Part shown: positions 8,017 to 17,469 of the stretch, one piece after another
How positions within the stretch are numbered: the first letter of the stretch is position 1
Layout of the letters: each line of letters opens with the position of its first letter
Origin: Pyxidicoccus sp. MSG2
Lineage (GTDB): Bacteria; Myxococcota; Myxococcia; Myxococcales; Myxococcaceae
NCBI RefSeq assembly: GCF_026626705.1
Contig: NZ_JAPNKC010000001.1
Location: 12,339,001 to 12,403,000, forward strand
Direction of reading: 5' to 3'
DNA: 64,000 nt
Translations under genes and position numbers: made by a program
The notes under the pieces: model-generated
Told to the model about the DNA's origin: nothing
Seen by the model: only the letters and a program-made list of their open reading frames with translations
The model's database searches: none

Positions 8017-9567
8017 ATGACGGTTTTCTCTCCGCCCTCACGCCGGACCGCCCGCGCCCCTGTTTCGCGCGTGGTCATGCTGGGCGTGCTCGCTCTCACG
8101 TTTGGCCTCTCGGCCTGTCTGGCCCAGGACGATGGCTCCGGAGGCATGGAGGACGCGCTCATGGCCGCGTCCACCGGAGAGGGCGAAGAGCCCGACTACT
8201 GCACCATGGAGTGCGATGGCGGCACCGATGCCGGGGATGCCGGCGACGCCGGCGATGCGGGCTGTCCCGACGAGGAGGAGTTCTCCGAGACGCCCGTCTG
8301 CGGGGATGCGGGAACCGACGGCGGCGCCGACGCTGGCGGCGACGCGGGTGCTGATGCGGGGAGCGATGGCGGGGCCGACGCGGGTCGGGATGGAGGAGGA
8401 GGCGGGGGAGATGGAGGCGATGGTGGTGCCGACGCGGGCCGGGACGCCGGGTCGGACGCGGGGGCGGATGGTGGCTCCGGAGGGGCGACGCCTCCCTCGG
8501 ATGGCGGCGCCGATGGTGGCGTGGATGGTGGCGCGGTGGCCCTGGCCGAAGAGCCGGAGGAAGCGGAGCGAGAGGTGCTGGCCTCATTCGCCCCGCAGGC
8601 CGCGCCCGTTCCGACGCCCGTCCTCAACACCACCCCGAGCACGGCGGCTGACCGGACGAATGCCGCGGAGAATCAACGGATGAAGGAGCGCTGCGGCCAG
8701 TGCGAGGTCCGGCCCAGGGGACCCATCGACCCGAACAAGGTTCCCTACATCGCGGTGCATGGCATCAATGATGGTCCCAGCTCGATGGACCCGGTCATCA
8801 ACAACATGCCGGCCAACGCACAGGTCTACGACTTCTCGTACCCGGACGATCGGCACCCGATGGAGACGGCGGACTGCCTGCGCAACGCCATCGCCCAGGT
8901 GTTGAAGCAGCACAACGGAACGACCGTGAACGTGGCGGCCCACTCACTTGGCGCGGCCATCGCGGCGGGCGCGGACCACTCGCTCGCGGACTACGACTGG
9001 ATGCCGACGGTGGTGCCGACCACCTGTGGTCCGAAGACGGTGAACGGACGGCATCGCCCTGGCTTCGTGCCCGAGCCGGCGCCTGGCGCCAATGACCTCG
9101 ACCTCCGCATGACCCTGATCGACCCCATCTTCCAGGGGTTCGGGGACTACCCGCTGTTCATCGCCGATTGCATGCCTGGACGTGGAGATCTCATCGCGGG
9201 CAGCGCGTTCCTGCGGACGTTGAATACGAAGCCCACCGCCTCGAAGAAGAAGAGGGTGGTCTACGCCGACGACGCCAACCTCCCCAAAGGTGACACCGCG
9301 CGCGGGCTCAACGAGTTCTCACCCAATGAGCTCGAGCTGATCTGCAAGATGCTTCGAGGTGAGCGTGTGCGGACTCGCAACTTCGAGCTCATGAACGCGT
9401 GGAACGCCGCCAAGAACCTTCCCGTCGGAGCCACGGGGAAGACGCTGATGGGCACGCTGAGCTGTGGCGGCGACTGCTCGGCGCAACGGCTCAAGGACCT
9501 CGCGGGCCAGACCACGCCCCTGTTGCCCGGCACCCACACCGGCATCCTCCCCAACGTCCACTTCTGA
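8017..9567 (+). CDS. Lipase-like alpha/beta-hydrolase lipoprotein with Asp/Gly/Ala-rich linker
   Basis: A 516-residue protein. The signal peptide ends in LSAC (Cys34), indicating a lipoprotein. Residues about 67-173 are a low-complexity DAG/DGG linker that should be flexible, acidic and possibly calcium-binding. The C-terminal domain (about 240-516) shows a VHGIND oxyanion strand (247-252) and a nucleophile elbow AHSLG with Ser310, where the first Gly of GxSxG is Ala, as in several lipases. Cysteine pairs suggest disulfides. The likely role is extracellular ester or lipid hydrolysis; the substrate is unknown. The start follows a GGACC-rich stretch rather than a strong binding site. Confidence 0.85.
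   Translation: MTVFSPPSRRTARAPVSRVVMLGVLALTFGLSACLAQDDGSGGMEDALMAASTGEGEEPDYCTMECDGGTDAGDAGDAGDAGCPDEEEFSETPVCGDAGTDGGADAGGDAGADAGSDGGADAGRDGGGGGGDGGDGGADAGRDAGSDAGADGGSGGATPPSDGGADGGVDGGAVALAEEPEEAEREVLASFAPQAAPVPTPVLNTTPSTAADRTNAAENQRMKERCGQCEVRPRGPIDPNKVPYIAVHGINDGPSSMDPVINNMPANAQVYDFSYPDDRHPMETADCLRNAIAQVLKQHNGTTVNVAAHSLGAAIAAGADHSLADYDWMPTVVPTTCGPKTVNGRHRPGFVPEPAPGANDLDLRMTLIDPIFQGFGDYPLFIADCMPGRGDLIAGSAFLRTLNTKPTASKKKRVVYADDANLPKGDTARGLNEFSPNELELICKMLRGERVRTRNFELMNAWNAAKNLPVGATGKTLMGTLSCGGDCSAQRLKDLAGQTTPLLPGTHTGILPNVHF
8215..8535 (+). repeat. Coding low-complexity Asp-Ala-Gly / Asp-Gly-Gly repeat tract
   Basis: Imperfect 9-bp and 12-bp units encoding DAG, ADAG and DGG triplets repeat through the linker of the lipase-like gene. 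The tract stays in frame and is probably prone to slippage-driven length change. Confidence 0.8.
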
Positions 9568-9568
9568 T

Positions 9569-9590
9569 CCCGGCCAGGTGCCCAGCCGGG
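9569..9590 (+). terminator. Candidate hairpin after the lipase-like gene
   Basis: CCCGGC (9569-9574) pairs with GCCGGG (9585-9590) across a 10-base loop just after the stop. No T-run follows. Confidence 0.35.
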
Positions 9591-9759
9591 CGCGTGGACG
9601 AATCCGGGCCGGGTTCTGTTGCCTTGCGCCCGCGGAGTCCCCTCGCCTACAGGTTGGGCAGCCGACGGCTTGTCTCCCGGGGCCACGAATCACCCACGCG
9701 GTGCGGCACTGCCCACGGTAGGGTCCGCCACGCTGACGTACCCCTCTCCGGAGAAGACG

Positions 9760-9939
9760 ATGCCCCAGGACAAGAAGACCCCGGCCGCGACCAAGGTTCC
9801 GACCGAGAAGAAGGCCCCGGCAGTGCCCACTGCGAAACCGGCGCCGGCCGCGACCGAGAAGCCCGTGCGCCGGGCAGGCAAGCCCAGCAACTCCTTCCTC
9901 GTACAGAACCCGCCCTCCAAGAGGTTCCCCTCCCGCTAG
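9760..9939 (+). CDS. Small basic Lys/Pro/Ala-rich protein
   Basis: A 59-residue product rich in Lys, Pro, Ala and Thr (KKAPAVPTAKP-type repeats) with a short C-terminal NSFLVQNPPSKRFPSR segment. ATG 9760 has GGAG at a good distance and the frame has G/C third positions, so it is probably expressed. The composition resembles intrinsically disordered nucleic-acid-binding tails. No family recognised. Confidence 0.5.
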   Translation: MPQDKKTPAATKVPTEKKAPAVPTAKPAPAATEKPVRRAGKPSNSFLVQNPPSKRFPSR

Positions 9940-10001
9940 GTGGGGAGCCCCAGGCGCGCCGTGACCCCGGAGCAGGCTTCCGGGGCCGGAAGTCCGCTTC
10001 C

Positions 10002-10898
10002 CTACGCCGGCTGCTTCTGGCTCAGCGCCACGCTGCCGAGAATCAGCGTCCCGGCGATGAACATGGGCACCGTCAGCGGCTCGTCCAGGAGCAACCACGC
10101 CCACGTCACGGCGAACAGCGGGACGACATACGTGACGGTGGAGGCACGCGCCGCGCCGATGCGCTGGATGAGTCGGTAGAAGATGGCATATGCCACACCG
10201 GTGCAGAGCACGCCGAGCGCCCCGGCGCACAGCCAGGACCGCAGGGGAATGGCATGCTCCGGCCACGACGCGGCGGCGAACGGGAGCATGAGCAGCGCCG
10301 AGCACACGAGCGTGGCCGCCGCCACGGCGCCGGCCGGAAGGCCCGTGAGGTTGCGCTTCACCATGTTCCCGCCGATGCCATACAGGAACGCGGCCGTCGT
10401 ACCCGCCGCCACCGCCCAGCCGATGCTCGCGCCCGCCGTCTTGCCGCTGGCCAGCACCACCACGCCCGCGAAGCCCGCGAACAGCGCCACCGCGCGCCGC
10501 GAGCCGATGCGCTCGCCGTAGAACAGGAACGCCACCAGCGCGGTGAACAGCACCGCCATGCTGTTGCAGATGGCACCGATGCCGGCCGGCGCCCGCTGCG
10601 CCGCCCACGCGAACAGGGCGAACGGCACCGCCGAGTTGATGGCCCCAATCAAGGCCAGCCTCGGCCAGAGCTTCAGCGGAAAGGACGCCCGCGCGCGCCA
10701 CAGGAACGGCATCAGTACCAGCGCCCCCAGCGCCAGCCGCAACTCCACCAGGGGCATCGCGCCGAAGTCCTTGGCCGCGACGCGCATGAACATGAACGAC
10801 GCGCCCCAGATGGCGCCCAGCAGCCCCAACTCCAGCGGCGTCTGCCAGGTGACCGCGAGGGAGGGAACGGAGGGACGGACCAGCGTGGTTGAGCTCAT
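10002..10898 (-). CDS. EamA/DMT-superfamily metabolite exporter
   Basis: A 298-residue inner-membrane protein with ten predicted hydrophobic helices in two EamA repeats, typical of RhtA/YdcZ-type exporters of amino acids or small metabolites. ATG 10898 is chosen over the longer frame because GGAG lies 7 bases upstream and the N-terminus before it is non-hydrophobic. It is divergent from a GcvA-type LysR regulator, a classic regulator-target arrangement, so the exporter is probably induced by that protein's ligand. A fragment of a near-identical C-terminus lies at 6255-6362. Confidence 0.92.
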   Translation of the reverse strand: MSSTTLVRPSVPSLAVTWQTPLELGLLGAIWGASFMFMRVAAKDFGAMPLVELRLALGALVLMPFLWRARASFPLKLWPRLALIGAINSAVPFALFAWAAQRAPAGIGAICNSMAVLFTALVAFLFYGERIGSRRAVALFAGFAGVVVLASGKTAGASIGWAVAAGTTAAFLYGIGGNMVKRNLTGLPAGAVAAATLVCSALLMLPFAAASWPEHAIPLRSWLCAGALGVLCTGVAYAIFYRLIQRIGAARASTVTYVVPLFAVTWAWLLLDEPLTVPMFIAGTLILGSVALSQKQPA

Positions 10899-10983
10899 GG
10901 CGAGGCTCCAAAATGGCTGTTGGCTGCCCTCTAGATGTCGCCGAGCGCCCTTCCCCACAAGCGCATGTTTTTCCAGGCAGCCA

Positions 10984-10996
10984 CAAATATGATTTG
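10984..10996. promoter_or_regulatory. Inverted repeat CAAAT-ATG-ATTTG, possible LysR operator
   Basis: A perfect 5-3-5 inverted repeat, A/T-rich in a G/C-rich neighbourhood, ends 9 bp before the LysR start and lies in the 107-bp divergent intergenic region with the EamA exporter. Its size and symmetry fit a LysR-type recognition site. Confidence 0.45.
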
Positions 10997-11005
10997 AGGC
11001 TCGTC

Positions 11006-11917
11006 ATGCCTCTTCCCTCCGACTGGCTCCCGGCCCTGGCGGCCTTCGAGTCCGCCGCCCGTCACCAGAACTTCGCCCACGCGGCGGAGGAGCTGCACCT
11101 CACGGCCAGCGCGGTCAGCCACCATGTGCGCAAGCTGGAGGCGCAGCTCGGCGTCGCCCTCTTCCAGCGCCACGCGCGCGGCGTGTCCCTGACGGCGGAG
11201 GGACGCCAGCTCGCGGACACGGCCAGCAGCGCGATGGCGGACATCGACGGCGTGCTGCGGGGCCTCAGCGCCGCGCGCGACGAGCGCAACCGCGTGCGCA
11301 TCAACACGCTGCACTCGCTGACGTACACCTGGCTGCTGCCGCGCCTGCCGGCCTTCACCACCCTGCACCCGCACATCCGCATCCAGATTGACACGGAGGC
11401 CTCGCTGGCACGCTTCGACGAAGGCGGCCCCGACCTGGCCATCCGCCACGGAGAGGGCCACTGGACGGGGCTGACGGCGCACCACCTGATGGACGACGCC
11501 CTCTTCCCCGTGGCCTCGCCTCGACTGGCCGGCCTCCAGGACGTCCGGGACGCGGCGGATGTCGCGAAGCTGCCGCTGGTGCGGGACTTGTCGCGCCAGG
11601 GCTGGGCGGACTGGTTCCGCGCGGCGGGAGTACGCGACGCGCAATTCGACGAGCGCCACGGCTTCAGCGACACCACGGACGCGCTGAAGGCGGCGGTGCA
11701 CGGGCTGGGCGCGGCGCTCGGGCGCGAGCAGATTGTGGCGCCGTACCTCGCGGATGGGAGTCTCGTGCGCCTGCCCGGCCCCACCCTGCCCGCGCGCTTC
11801 GGCTACTTCGTGGTGTACCCGGCGCACCGGCGGCTGCGGTCGGCGGCGCGGACCTTCGTCGACTGGGTGCTCCAGCAACCCGCCCGTCCGCCCGCGGAGC
11901 TTCCCCGGACCCGGTAG
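11006..11917 (+). CDS. LysR-family regulator (GcvA-like)
   Basis: A 303-residue transcription factor. The N-terminal winged helix-turn-helix (about 6-65; FESAARHQNFAHAAEELHLTASAVSHHVRKLE) is followed by a LysR substrate-binding domain (about 92-295). The frame is open upstream to 10889, but homology begins at ATG 11006. It is divergently transcribed from the EamA exporter and probably regulates both promoters. The ligand is unknown. Confidence 0.93.
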   Translation: MPLPSDWLPALAAFESAARHQNFAHAAEELHLTASAVSHHVRKLEAQLGVALFQRHARGVSLTAEGRQLADTASSAMADIDGVLRGLSAARDERNRVRINTLHSLTYTWLLPRLPAFTTLHPHIRIQIDTEASLARFDEGGPDLAIRHGEGHWTGLTAHHLMDDALFPVASPRLAGLQDVRDAADVAKLPLVRDLSRQGWADWFRAAGVRDAQFDERHGFSDTTDALKAAVHGLGAALGREQIVAPYLADGSLVRLPGPTLPARFGYFVVYPAHRRLRSAARTFVDWVLQQPARPPAELPRTR

Positions 11918-11970
11918 GCGCGAAGCGCGCGGCCGCCGGCCCTCGGACGCGGCAACGGCCTCCGCCCGCA

Positions 11971-12005
11971 TTGACAGGACCCTGTCGAATTGGCAGAAGC
12001 CTGTC
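11971..12005. promoter_or_regulatory. Paired MarR-type operators upstream of the MarR gene
   Basis: GACAGG-AC-CCTGTC (11973-11986) is a perfect 6-2-6 palindrome overlapping a TTGACA-like -35 element (11971-11976). A second, imperfect copy ends in CCTGTC (12000-12005), its centre 19 bp downstream, directly before ATG 12007. Spacing of about two helical turns suggests two dimers on one face and autoregulation. Confidence 0.6.
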
Positions 12006-12006
12006 C

Positions 12007-12483
12007 ATGGCGAAGCTCACGGCAGCGGGAGAGCTCCTCACGGAGCTGGTGCTGGAGGTATTCCGAGTCAACGGCCTGGCGCTGGAGGCGGGCGACGCGC
12101 TGACGGAGTCCCTGGGACTCAGCAGCGCCCGCTGGCAGGTGCTTGGCGTGGTGGACCACGAGCCAGCGCCGGTGGCGAATGTCGCCCGCGTCATGGGGCT
12201 TGCCCGGCAGAGCGTGCAGCAGACCGCCGACGCGCTGGAGCGCGATGGCTTCATCGAGTACCGGGAGAATCCGCACCACCGTCGCGCGAAGCTCATCGCG
12301 TTGACGGCCCGGGGCCGCGAGGCGCTCCAGAAGGTCGAGGCCCGCCAGGCGACCTGGGCCAACCAGCTCGCCGCGGGAATGGACGCGAAGGCGCTGCGGT
12401 CAGCGGCGGAGGGACTGCGCCAGGTGCGGCAGCGCCTGGAGGAAGACACCGCCGCCGACAGCCGGGCGGGAGGCGCGCGATGA
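12007..12483 (+). CDS. MarR-family transcriptional regulator
   Basis: A 158-residue winged-helix regulator. The recognition region RVMGLARQSVQQTADALERDGFIEY (about 60-85) and the beta wing (NPHHRRAKLIALT) are typical. MarR proteins are usually repressors released by phenolic or other small ligands. ATG 12007 is used because the upstream GACAGG palindromes cover any earlier start. The stop overlaps the start of the VOC gene (ATGA), so the two are translationally coupled and the VOC protein is the likely target of regulation. Confidence 0.92.
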   Translation: MAKLTAAGELLTELVLEVFRVNGLALEAGDALTESLGLSSARWQVLGVVDHEPAPVANVARVMGLARQSVQQTADALERDGFIEYRENPHHRRAKLIALTARGREALQKVEARQATWANQLAAGMDAKALRSAAEGLRQVRQRLEEDTAADSRAGGAR

Positions 12484-13196
12484 GCGGCACGTCGACGATT
12501 CCCCTCCTCCCCTGTGTCTCGCTCGACGAGACGCTGGACTTCTACCGGGCCCTCGGCTTCGAGGTGACCTATCGGCAGACCTCGCCCAATCCCTACGCGG
12601 TGATCCAGCGCGACGACTTCCAACTGCACTTCTTCGGCCTCAAGGGGCTGGTGCCCTCGGCCGCGTACAGCACGTGCCTGGTGGTGATGCCCGAGGTGGA
12701 GCCCCTGCATGCCACGTTCGCCGAGGCCCTGCGGCGCACGCTCGGCAGGCTCCCGGTGGCAGGCATCCCCCGGCTCACGCGGATGAAGCCGGGCCAGGGG
12801 CGGTTCACCCTGGTGGACCTGAATGGCAACTCCCTCATCTTCGTCCGGAGGGAGAAGGCCGGCGCCTCCAAGCCCCGCCCCGCGCCGGAGCCCTCCTCCC
12901 GGCTGGCGAAGGCGCTCGCCGCGGCCGCCCGCCTGCGGGACTTCAAGACGGACGACGCCGCGGCGGCGAAGGTCCTCGACGTGGCGCTCGCCCGGAACGA
13001 GCCCGCGGCGCCCATGGACCGGGCCCGCGCCCTGGCGGCCCGGGCCGAGCTGGCGGTGGCCCTGGATGACCCGGAGCGCGCGAAGGCCCTGCGCGCCGAG
13101 CTCCAGCAGGTTCCCCTGTCCGCCGAGGAGCGCGAGCACCTCCAGGTGGAGCTGCGCGCCGTGGACCACCTGGAGCGCATGCTCGGGCGGCGGTAG
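12480..13196 (+). CDS. VOC-superfamily (glyoxalase/bleomycin-resistance) protein with helical C-terminal extension
   Basis: A 238-residue protein. The first ~125 residues form a VOC fold (LPCVSLDETLDFYRALGFEV start, LVDLNGNSLIFV end), used for metal-dependent detoxification or drug sequestration. Residues about 135-238 are an added Ala/Arg-rich alpha-helical region not found in basic VOC proteins. The 4-base overlap with the MarR gene suggests a ligand-inducible resistance or detoxification pair. The substrate is unknown. Confidence 0.85.
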   Translation: MSGTSTIPLLPCVSLDETLDFYRALGFEVTYRQTSPNPYAVIQRDDFQLHFFGLKGLVPSAAYSTCLVVMPEVEPLHATFAEALRRTLGRLPVAGIPRLTRMKPGQGRFTLVDLNGNSLIFVRREKAGASKPRPAPEPSSRLAKALAAAARLRDFKTDDAAAAKVLDVALARNEPAAPMDRARALAARAELAVALDDPERAKALRAELQQVPLSAEEREHLQVELRAVDHLERMLGRR

Positions 13197-13197
13197 C

Positions 13198-14034
13198 TCA
13201 CACCGTCGCGTCGAACCCGTCGGTGGACACGGCCAGCTCGCGCCATGCGGCGAGCTCCTCGGCGACCTGCCGGTTCTTGGCTTCGACGACGGCGACCGTG
13301 TCGCTCCCCAGGGGCAGCCGCAGCGGCGGCCGCTCCGCGTCCACCAGCGTGAGCATGGCCTTCGCCAGCTTGTGGGGGTTGCCCGGCTGCGCGTGGTTCA
13401 GCGTCGTGGCGGAGGAGCGGGTGACACCGGACGACGCGGCGTAGTCGGCGATGGGCTCGGACACGGAGAGGGACTGCCCGTCGAGGAAGTCCGTGCGGAA
13501 GTAGCCGGGCTCCACCACCGTCACCTTGATGCCGAGCGGCGCCAGCTCGGCATGCAGCGCTTCCGTGAGCCCCTCCACCGCGAACTTGGTGGCGCAGTAG
13601 ACGCCCCAGCCCTGGGAGGAGGCGTAGCCGCCGACGGAGGACATGTTGATGACGTGGCCCGAGCGCTGGCGCCGCATCTGCGGCAGCACCGCGCGGGTGA
13701 CGGCGAGGAGGCCGAAGACATTGGTGGAGAACACGCGCTCCACGTCGCGAGCGCTGGCCTCCTCCACCGCGCTGAGCAGGCCGAAGCCGGCGTTGTTCAC
13801 CAGCACGTCGATGCGGCCGAAGCGCGCCACGGCCGCCTCCACCGCGGCGCGGGCCTGCACCTCCTGGGTGACGTCGAGCGCGGCGGCGAGCAGGCGCGGG
13901 TGCTCGCCGAACTTCGCGGTGAGGCTCCTGGGGTCCCTCGCGGTGGCGACGACGGCGTCGCCGGCGGCCAGGGCCTCGGCGGTGATGAGGGCGCCAAGAC
14001 CACGGGAAGCTCCAGTGATGAACCAGACGCGCAT
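13198..14034 (-). CDS. Short-chain dehydrogenase/reductase
   Basis: A 278-residue classical SDR oxidoreductase. The cofactor motif TGASRGLG is at 7-14, NNAG at 80-83, catalytic Ser at 132/133 and YxxxK as Y146-K150 (YCATK). ATG 14034 is preferred over the longer frame because AAAGGA precedes it and the Rossmann strand starts there. It is divergent from a LysR regulator with 122 bp between, and tail-to-tail with the VOC gene (1 bp between stop codons). The physiological substrate is unknown. Confidence 0.94.
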   Translation of the reverse strand: MRVWFITGASRGLGALITAEALAAGDAVVATARDPRSLTAKFGEHPRLLAAALDVTQEVQARAAVEAAVARFGRIDVLVNNAGFGLLSAVEEASARDVERVFSTNVFGLLAVTRAVLPQMRRQRSGHVINMSSVGGYASSQGWGVYCATKFAVEGLTEALHAELAPLGIKVTVVEPGYFRTDFLDGQSLSVSEPIADYAASSGVTRSSATTLNHAQPGNPHKLAKAMLTLVDAERPPLRLPLGSDTVAVVEAKNRQVAEELAAWRELAVSTDGFDATV

Positions 14035-14103
14035 GGCGGATTCCTTTCGGGTGCGTCGCCGGGCAGTGCGACCGGCTGACGATTCAGAAGGTACCGGCCG
14101 CAC

Positions 14104-14150
14104 TTCATTGAGAGAATCTCTTGAGTCTTCATCGAGCTGATGAATTCATC
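14104..14150. promoter_or_regulatory. Cluster of TTCATC/GATGAA half-sites in the SDR-LysR intergenic region
   Basis: Half-sites lie at 14104-14109 (TTCATT), 14128-14133 (TTCATC), 14139-14144 (GATGAA) and 14145-14150 (TTCATC). The last two form a perfect 12-bp palindrome ending 6 bp before the LysR ATG. A separate palindrome AGAGA-A-TCTCT lies at 14111-14121. This layout suits multi-site binding by the LysR tetramer. Confidence 0.55.
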
Positions 14151-14156
14151 TCAGCA

Positions 14157-15062
14157 ATGAAGCGCATCGACCCGGCGGCCCTGTCCCCCTTCCTGGCCAT
14201 CGCCACGCACCGCAGCTTCCGGAAGGCGGCGGTGGAGTTGGGAGTGTCGCCCTCGGCGCTGAGCCACGCGCTGAACGGCATCGAGGAGCGCCTGGGCGTG
14301 CGTCTGGTCAATCGCACCACGCGGAGCGTGGCGCTGACGGAAGCAGGCGAGCGCCTGTTCGAGCGCATCCGTCCCGCCTTCCGCGACATCACCGACGCCC
14401 TCGAGGACCTGAACAGCTTTCGCGGCCAGCCCATGGGCACGCTGCGCATCAACGCGGCGCTGCAGTCCGCCCAACTGGCGCTCATGCCCATCGTCACCCG
14501 CTTCCTGCGGGCGTACCCGGACGTGCGCGTCGACCTCGTGGTGGAGGACGCGCTGACGGACATCGTCGCCGCGGGCTTCGACGCCGGGGTGCGCCTGGGC
14601 GAGAGCCTCGAAGCGGACATGCTCGCGGTGCCCATCGTTCCCCGCATCCGGTCCGCCGTCGTGGGCTCGCCGGAGTACTTCGAGCGGCATGCCCGGCCGA
14701 AGGTGCCGCAGGACCTGCGAGCCCTGCCCTGCATCCGCTACCGCTTCCTCAGCGGCGCCCTCTACCGGTGGGAGTTCGAGCGGGGCACCGAGGAGGTCAG
14801 CATCGAGGTCGACGGCCCGCTGAGCGTCACCGAGCAGAACCTGATGGTGGACGCGGCGCTGGAGGGCGTGGGCCTGGCCTATGTCTTCGAGCCGAGGGTG
14901 ACCGAGCTGATTGCGCAAGGCCGCCTGGTGCGCGTGCTGGAGGACTGGTGCCCCTCCTACCCGGGGTTCTTCCTCTACTACCCCAGCCGCCGCCAGCTCC
15001 CGGCCGCGCTCCGCGCCTTCGTCGACTTCGCGAGGGCGCCCGCGCCGGGCCGGGCGGGCTGA
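14157..15062 (+). CDS. LysR-family regulator
   Basis: A 301-residue transcription factor with an N-terminal helix-turn-helix (FRKAAVELGVSPSALSHALNGIEERLG, about 18-45) and a PBP2-type effector domain of the CrgA/AaeR-like group. ATG 14157 is chosen because an upstream palindrome would otherwise lie inside the coding region. It probably controls the divergent SDR gene, and perhaps the pirin gene 63 bp downstream. Confidence 0.93.
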   Translation: MKRIDPAALSPFLAIATHRSFRKAAVELGVSPSALSHALNGIEERLGVRLVNRTTRSVALTEAGERLFERIRPAFRDITDALEDLNSFRGQPMGTLRINAALQSAQLALMPIVTRFLRAYPDVRVDLVVEDALTDIVAAGFDAGVRLGESLEADMLAVPIVPRIRSAVVGSPEYFERHARPKVPQDLRALPCIRYRFLSGALYRWEFERGTEEVSIEVDGPLSVTEQNLMVDAALEGVGLAYVFEPRVTELIAQGRLVRVLEDWCPSYPGFFLYYPSRRQLPAALRAFVDFARAPAPGRAG

Positions 15063-15125
15063 GCGGCGGGAAAGGCACGTTGTTAGGATGGAGCGGCCCC
15101 AGCGGAATCAAACGCGAGGTGGACC

Positions 15126-16271
<1,146 letters not shown>

Positions 16272-16410
16272 GGACACGCGACGCTCACGGAGACGCCGCG
16301 CACCGGGCCTGACGGCTGAGTCTGCCTGGGGCGTGGCCTCCCGTGATTGCGCTTCCATCCCCCACCGGACGACGGCATCGGACTTCCGGGGGAGGCGCTA
16401 GACTGACCTC

Positions 16411-17469
16411 ATGAGAAAGAAGTTTTTCGCAGGGCTCGGCGTACTGCTCCTCGTGCTGTCCGGTTTCATCGTGAAGACGCTCGCGGACGCGGGCCAGTTC
16501 AAGCACCTCGTCCCCCACTTCGCCGGCCGCTGCACCCCGGTGTCCGGCATGCCCGGCGCCGAGGACATCACCTTCCATCCAACGCTCGGCTACGCCTACG
16601 TCTCGTCGGATGACCGCCGCGCCACGCTGGCCGGGCGCCCCGTGCAGGGAGGCATCTATCGCCTCGACCCGGCGAGCTCCGCGCCCCCCGTGCTGCTGAC
16701 GGGAGCGTTCAAGCAGGCCTTCCACCCACATGGCCTCAGCCTCTTCGTCGCCCCGGACGGCGCGCAGACCCTGTTTGTGGTCAACCACCCGGAGCCGGGC
16801 CAGCATCAGGTGGAACGGTTCCAGGTTGGTGCGGACGGGATGCTCATCCACCGTCAGACGCTGCGAGACGCGGCCCTGGTCTCCCCCAATGACCTGGTGG
16901 CGGTGGACGCCGAGCGCTTCTACGTGACGAACGACCACCACTTCCCGCCGGGCGCCCCGCGGGTCGTGGAGGAGTACCTGCAGCTCGCCATCGGCAACGT
17001 GCTCTATTTCGACGGCCAGGGCTTCCGGGAGGTCATCAGCGGCACGTCCTACGCCAATGGCATCAACCGCTCCGCGGACGGGCGGACGGTGTACCTCGCG
17101 CAGGTGGTCGGACGCTCGCTGTCCGTCTACGCGCGGGACGCGGACTCGGGCGCACTGACGCATCGGCAGACGTTCCCGCTGGGGAGCGGGCCGGACAACA
17201 TCGAGGTGGATGCGAGAGGCGACCTGTGGGTTGCCTCCCACCCGAAGCTGCTCGACTTCGTGGCCCACGCGAAGGACGTGTCCGGGGCGACGCGAGCTCC
17301 CGCGCAGGTGCTGCGGCTGAAGTCCTCGGGAGACACGTTCGAGATGGAGGAGGTGTTCCTCGACGATGGCCGACAGACAGCCGGCAGCGCCGTCGCGGCG
17401 GTCTCCGGGAAATGGATGCTGCTCGGCCCCGTCTTCGAACCGGACCTGCTCCGCTGCGAGCTGCCATGA
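16411..17469 (+). CDS. Paraoxonase/arylesterase-like lactonase (PON family), membrane-anchored
   Basis: A 352-residue six-bladed propeller with an N-terminal hydrophobic anchor (about 5-22), as in animal PONs. By-eye alignment to human PON1 places the catalytic His pair at His107 (HPHG) and His126 (VVNHP). The calcium ligands fall at Glu51, Asp52, Asn160, Asn216, Asp262 and Asn263; all appear conserved. PON enzymes hydrolyse lactones, including acyl-homoserine lactones, so quorum-signal degradation is plausible but inferred. It is coupled by ATGA overlap to a small lipoprotein gene. Confidence 0.9.
   Translation: MRKKFFAGLGVLLLVLSGFIVKTLADAGQFKHLVPHFAGRCTPVSGMPGAEDITFHPTLGYAYVSSDDRRATLAGRPVQGGIYRLDPASSAPPVLLTGAFKQAFHPHGLSLFVAPDGAQTLFVVNHPEPGQHQVERFQVGADGMLIHRQTLRDAALVSPNDLVAVDAERFYVTNDHHFPPGAPRVVEEYLQLAIGNVLYFDGQGFREVISGTSYANGINRSADGRTVYLAQVVGRSLSVYARDADSGALTHRQTFPLGSGPDNIEVDARGDLWVASHPKLLDFVAHAKDVSGATRAPAQVLRLKSSGDTFEMEEVFLDDGRQTAGSAVAAVSGKWMLLGPVFEPDLLRCELP

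Noticed and set aside
8215..8535. Repeat tract considered as a CRISPR-like or minisatellite array
   Set aside because: The units are 9-12 bp, contiguous, without spacers, and stay in the lipase reading frame as DAG/DGG codons.
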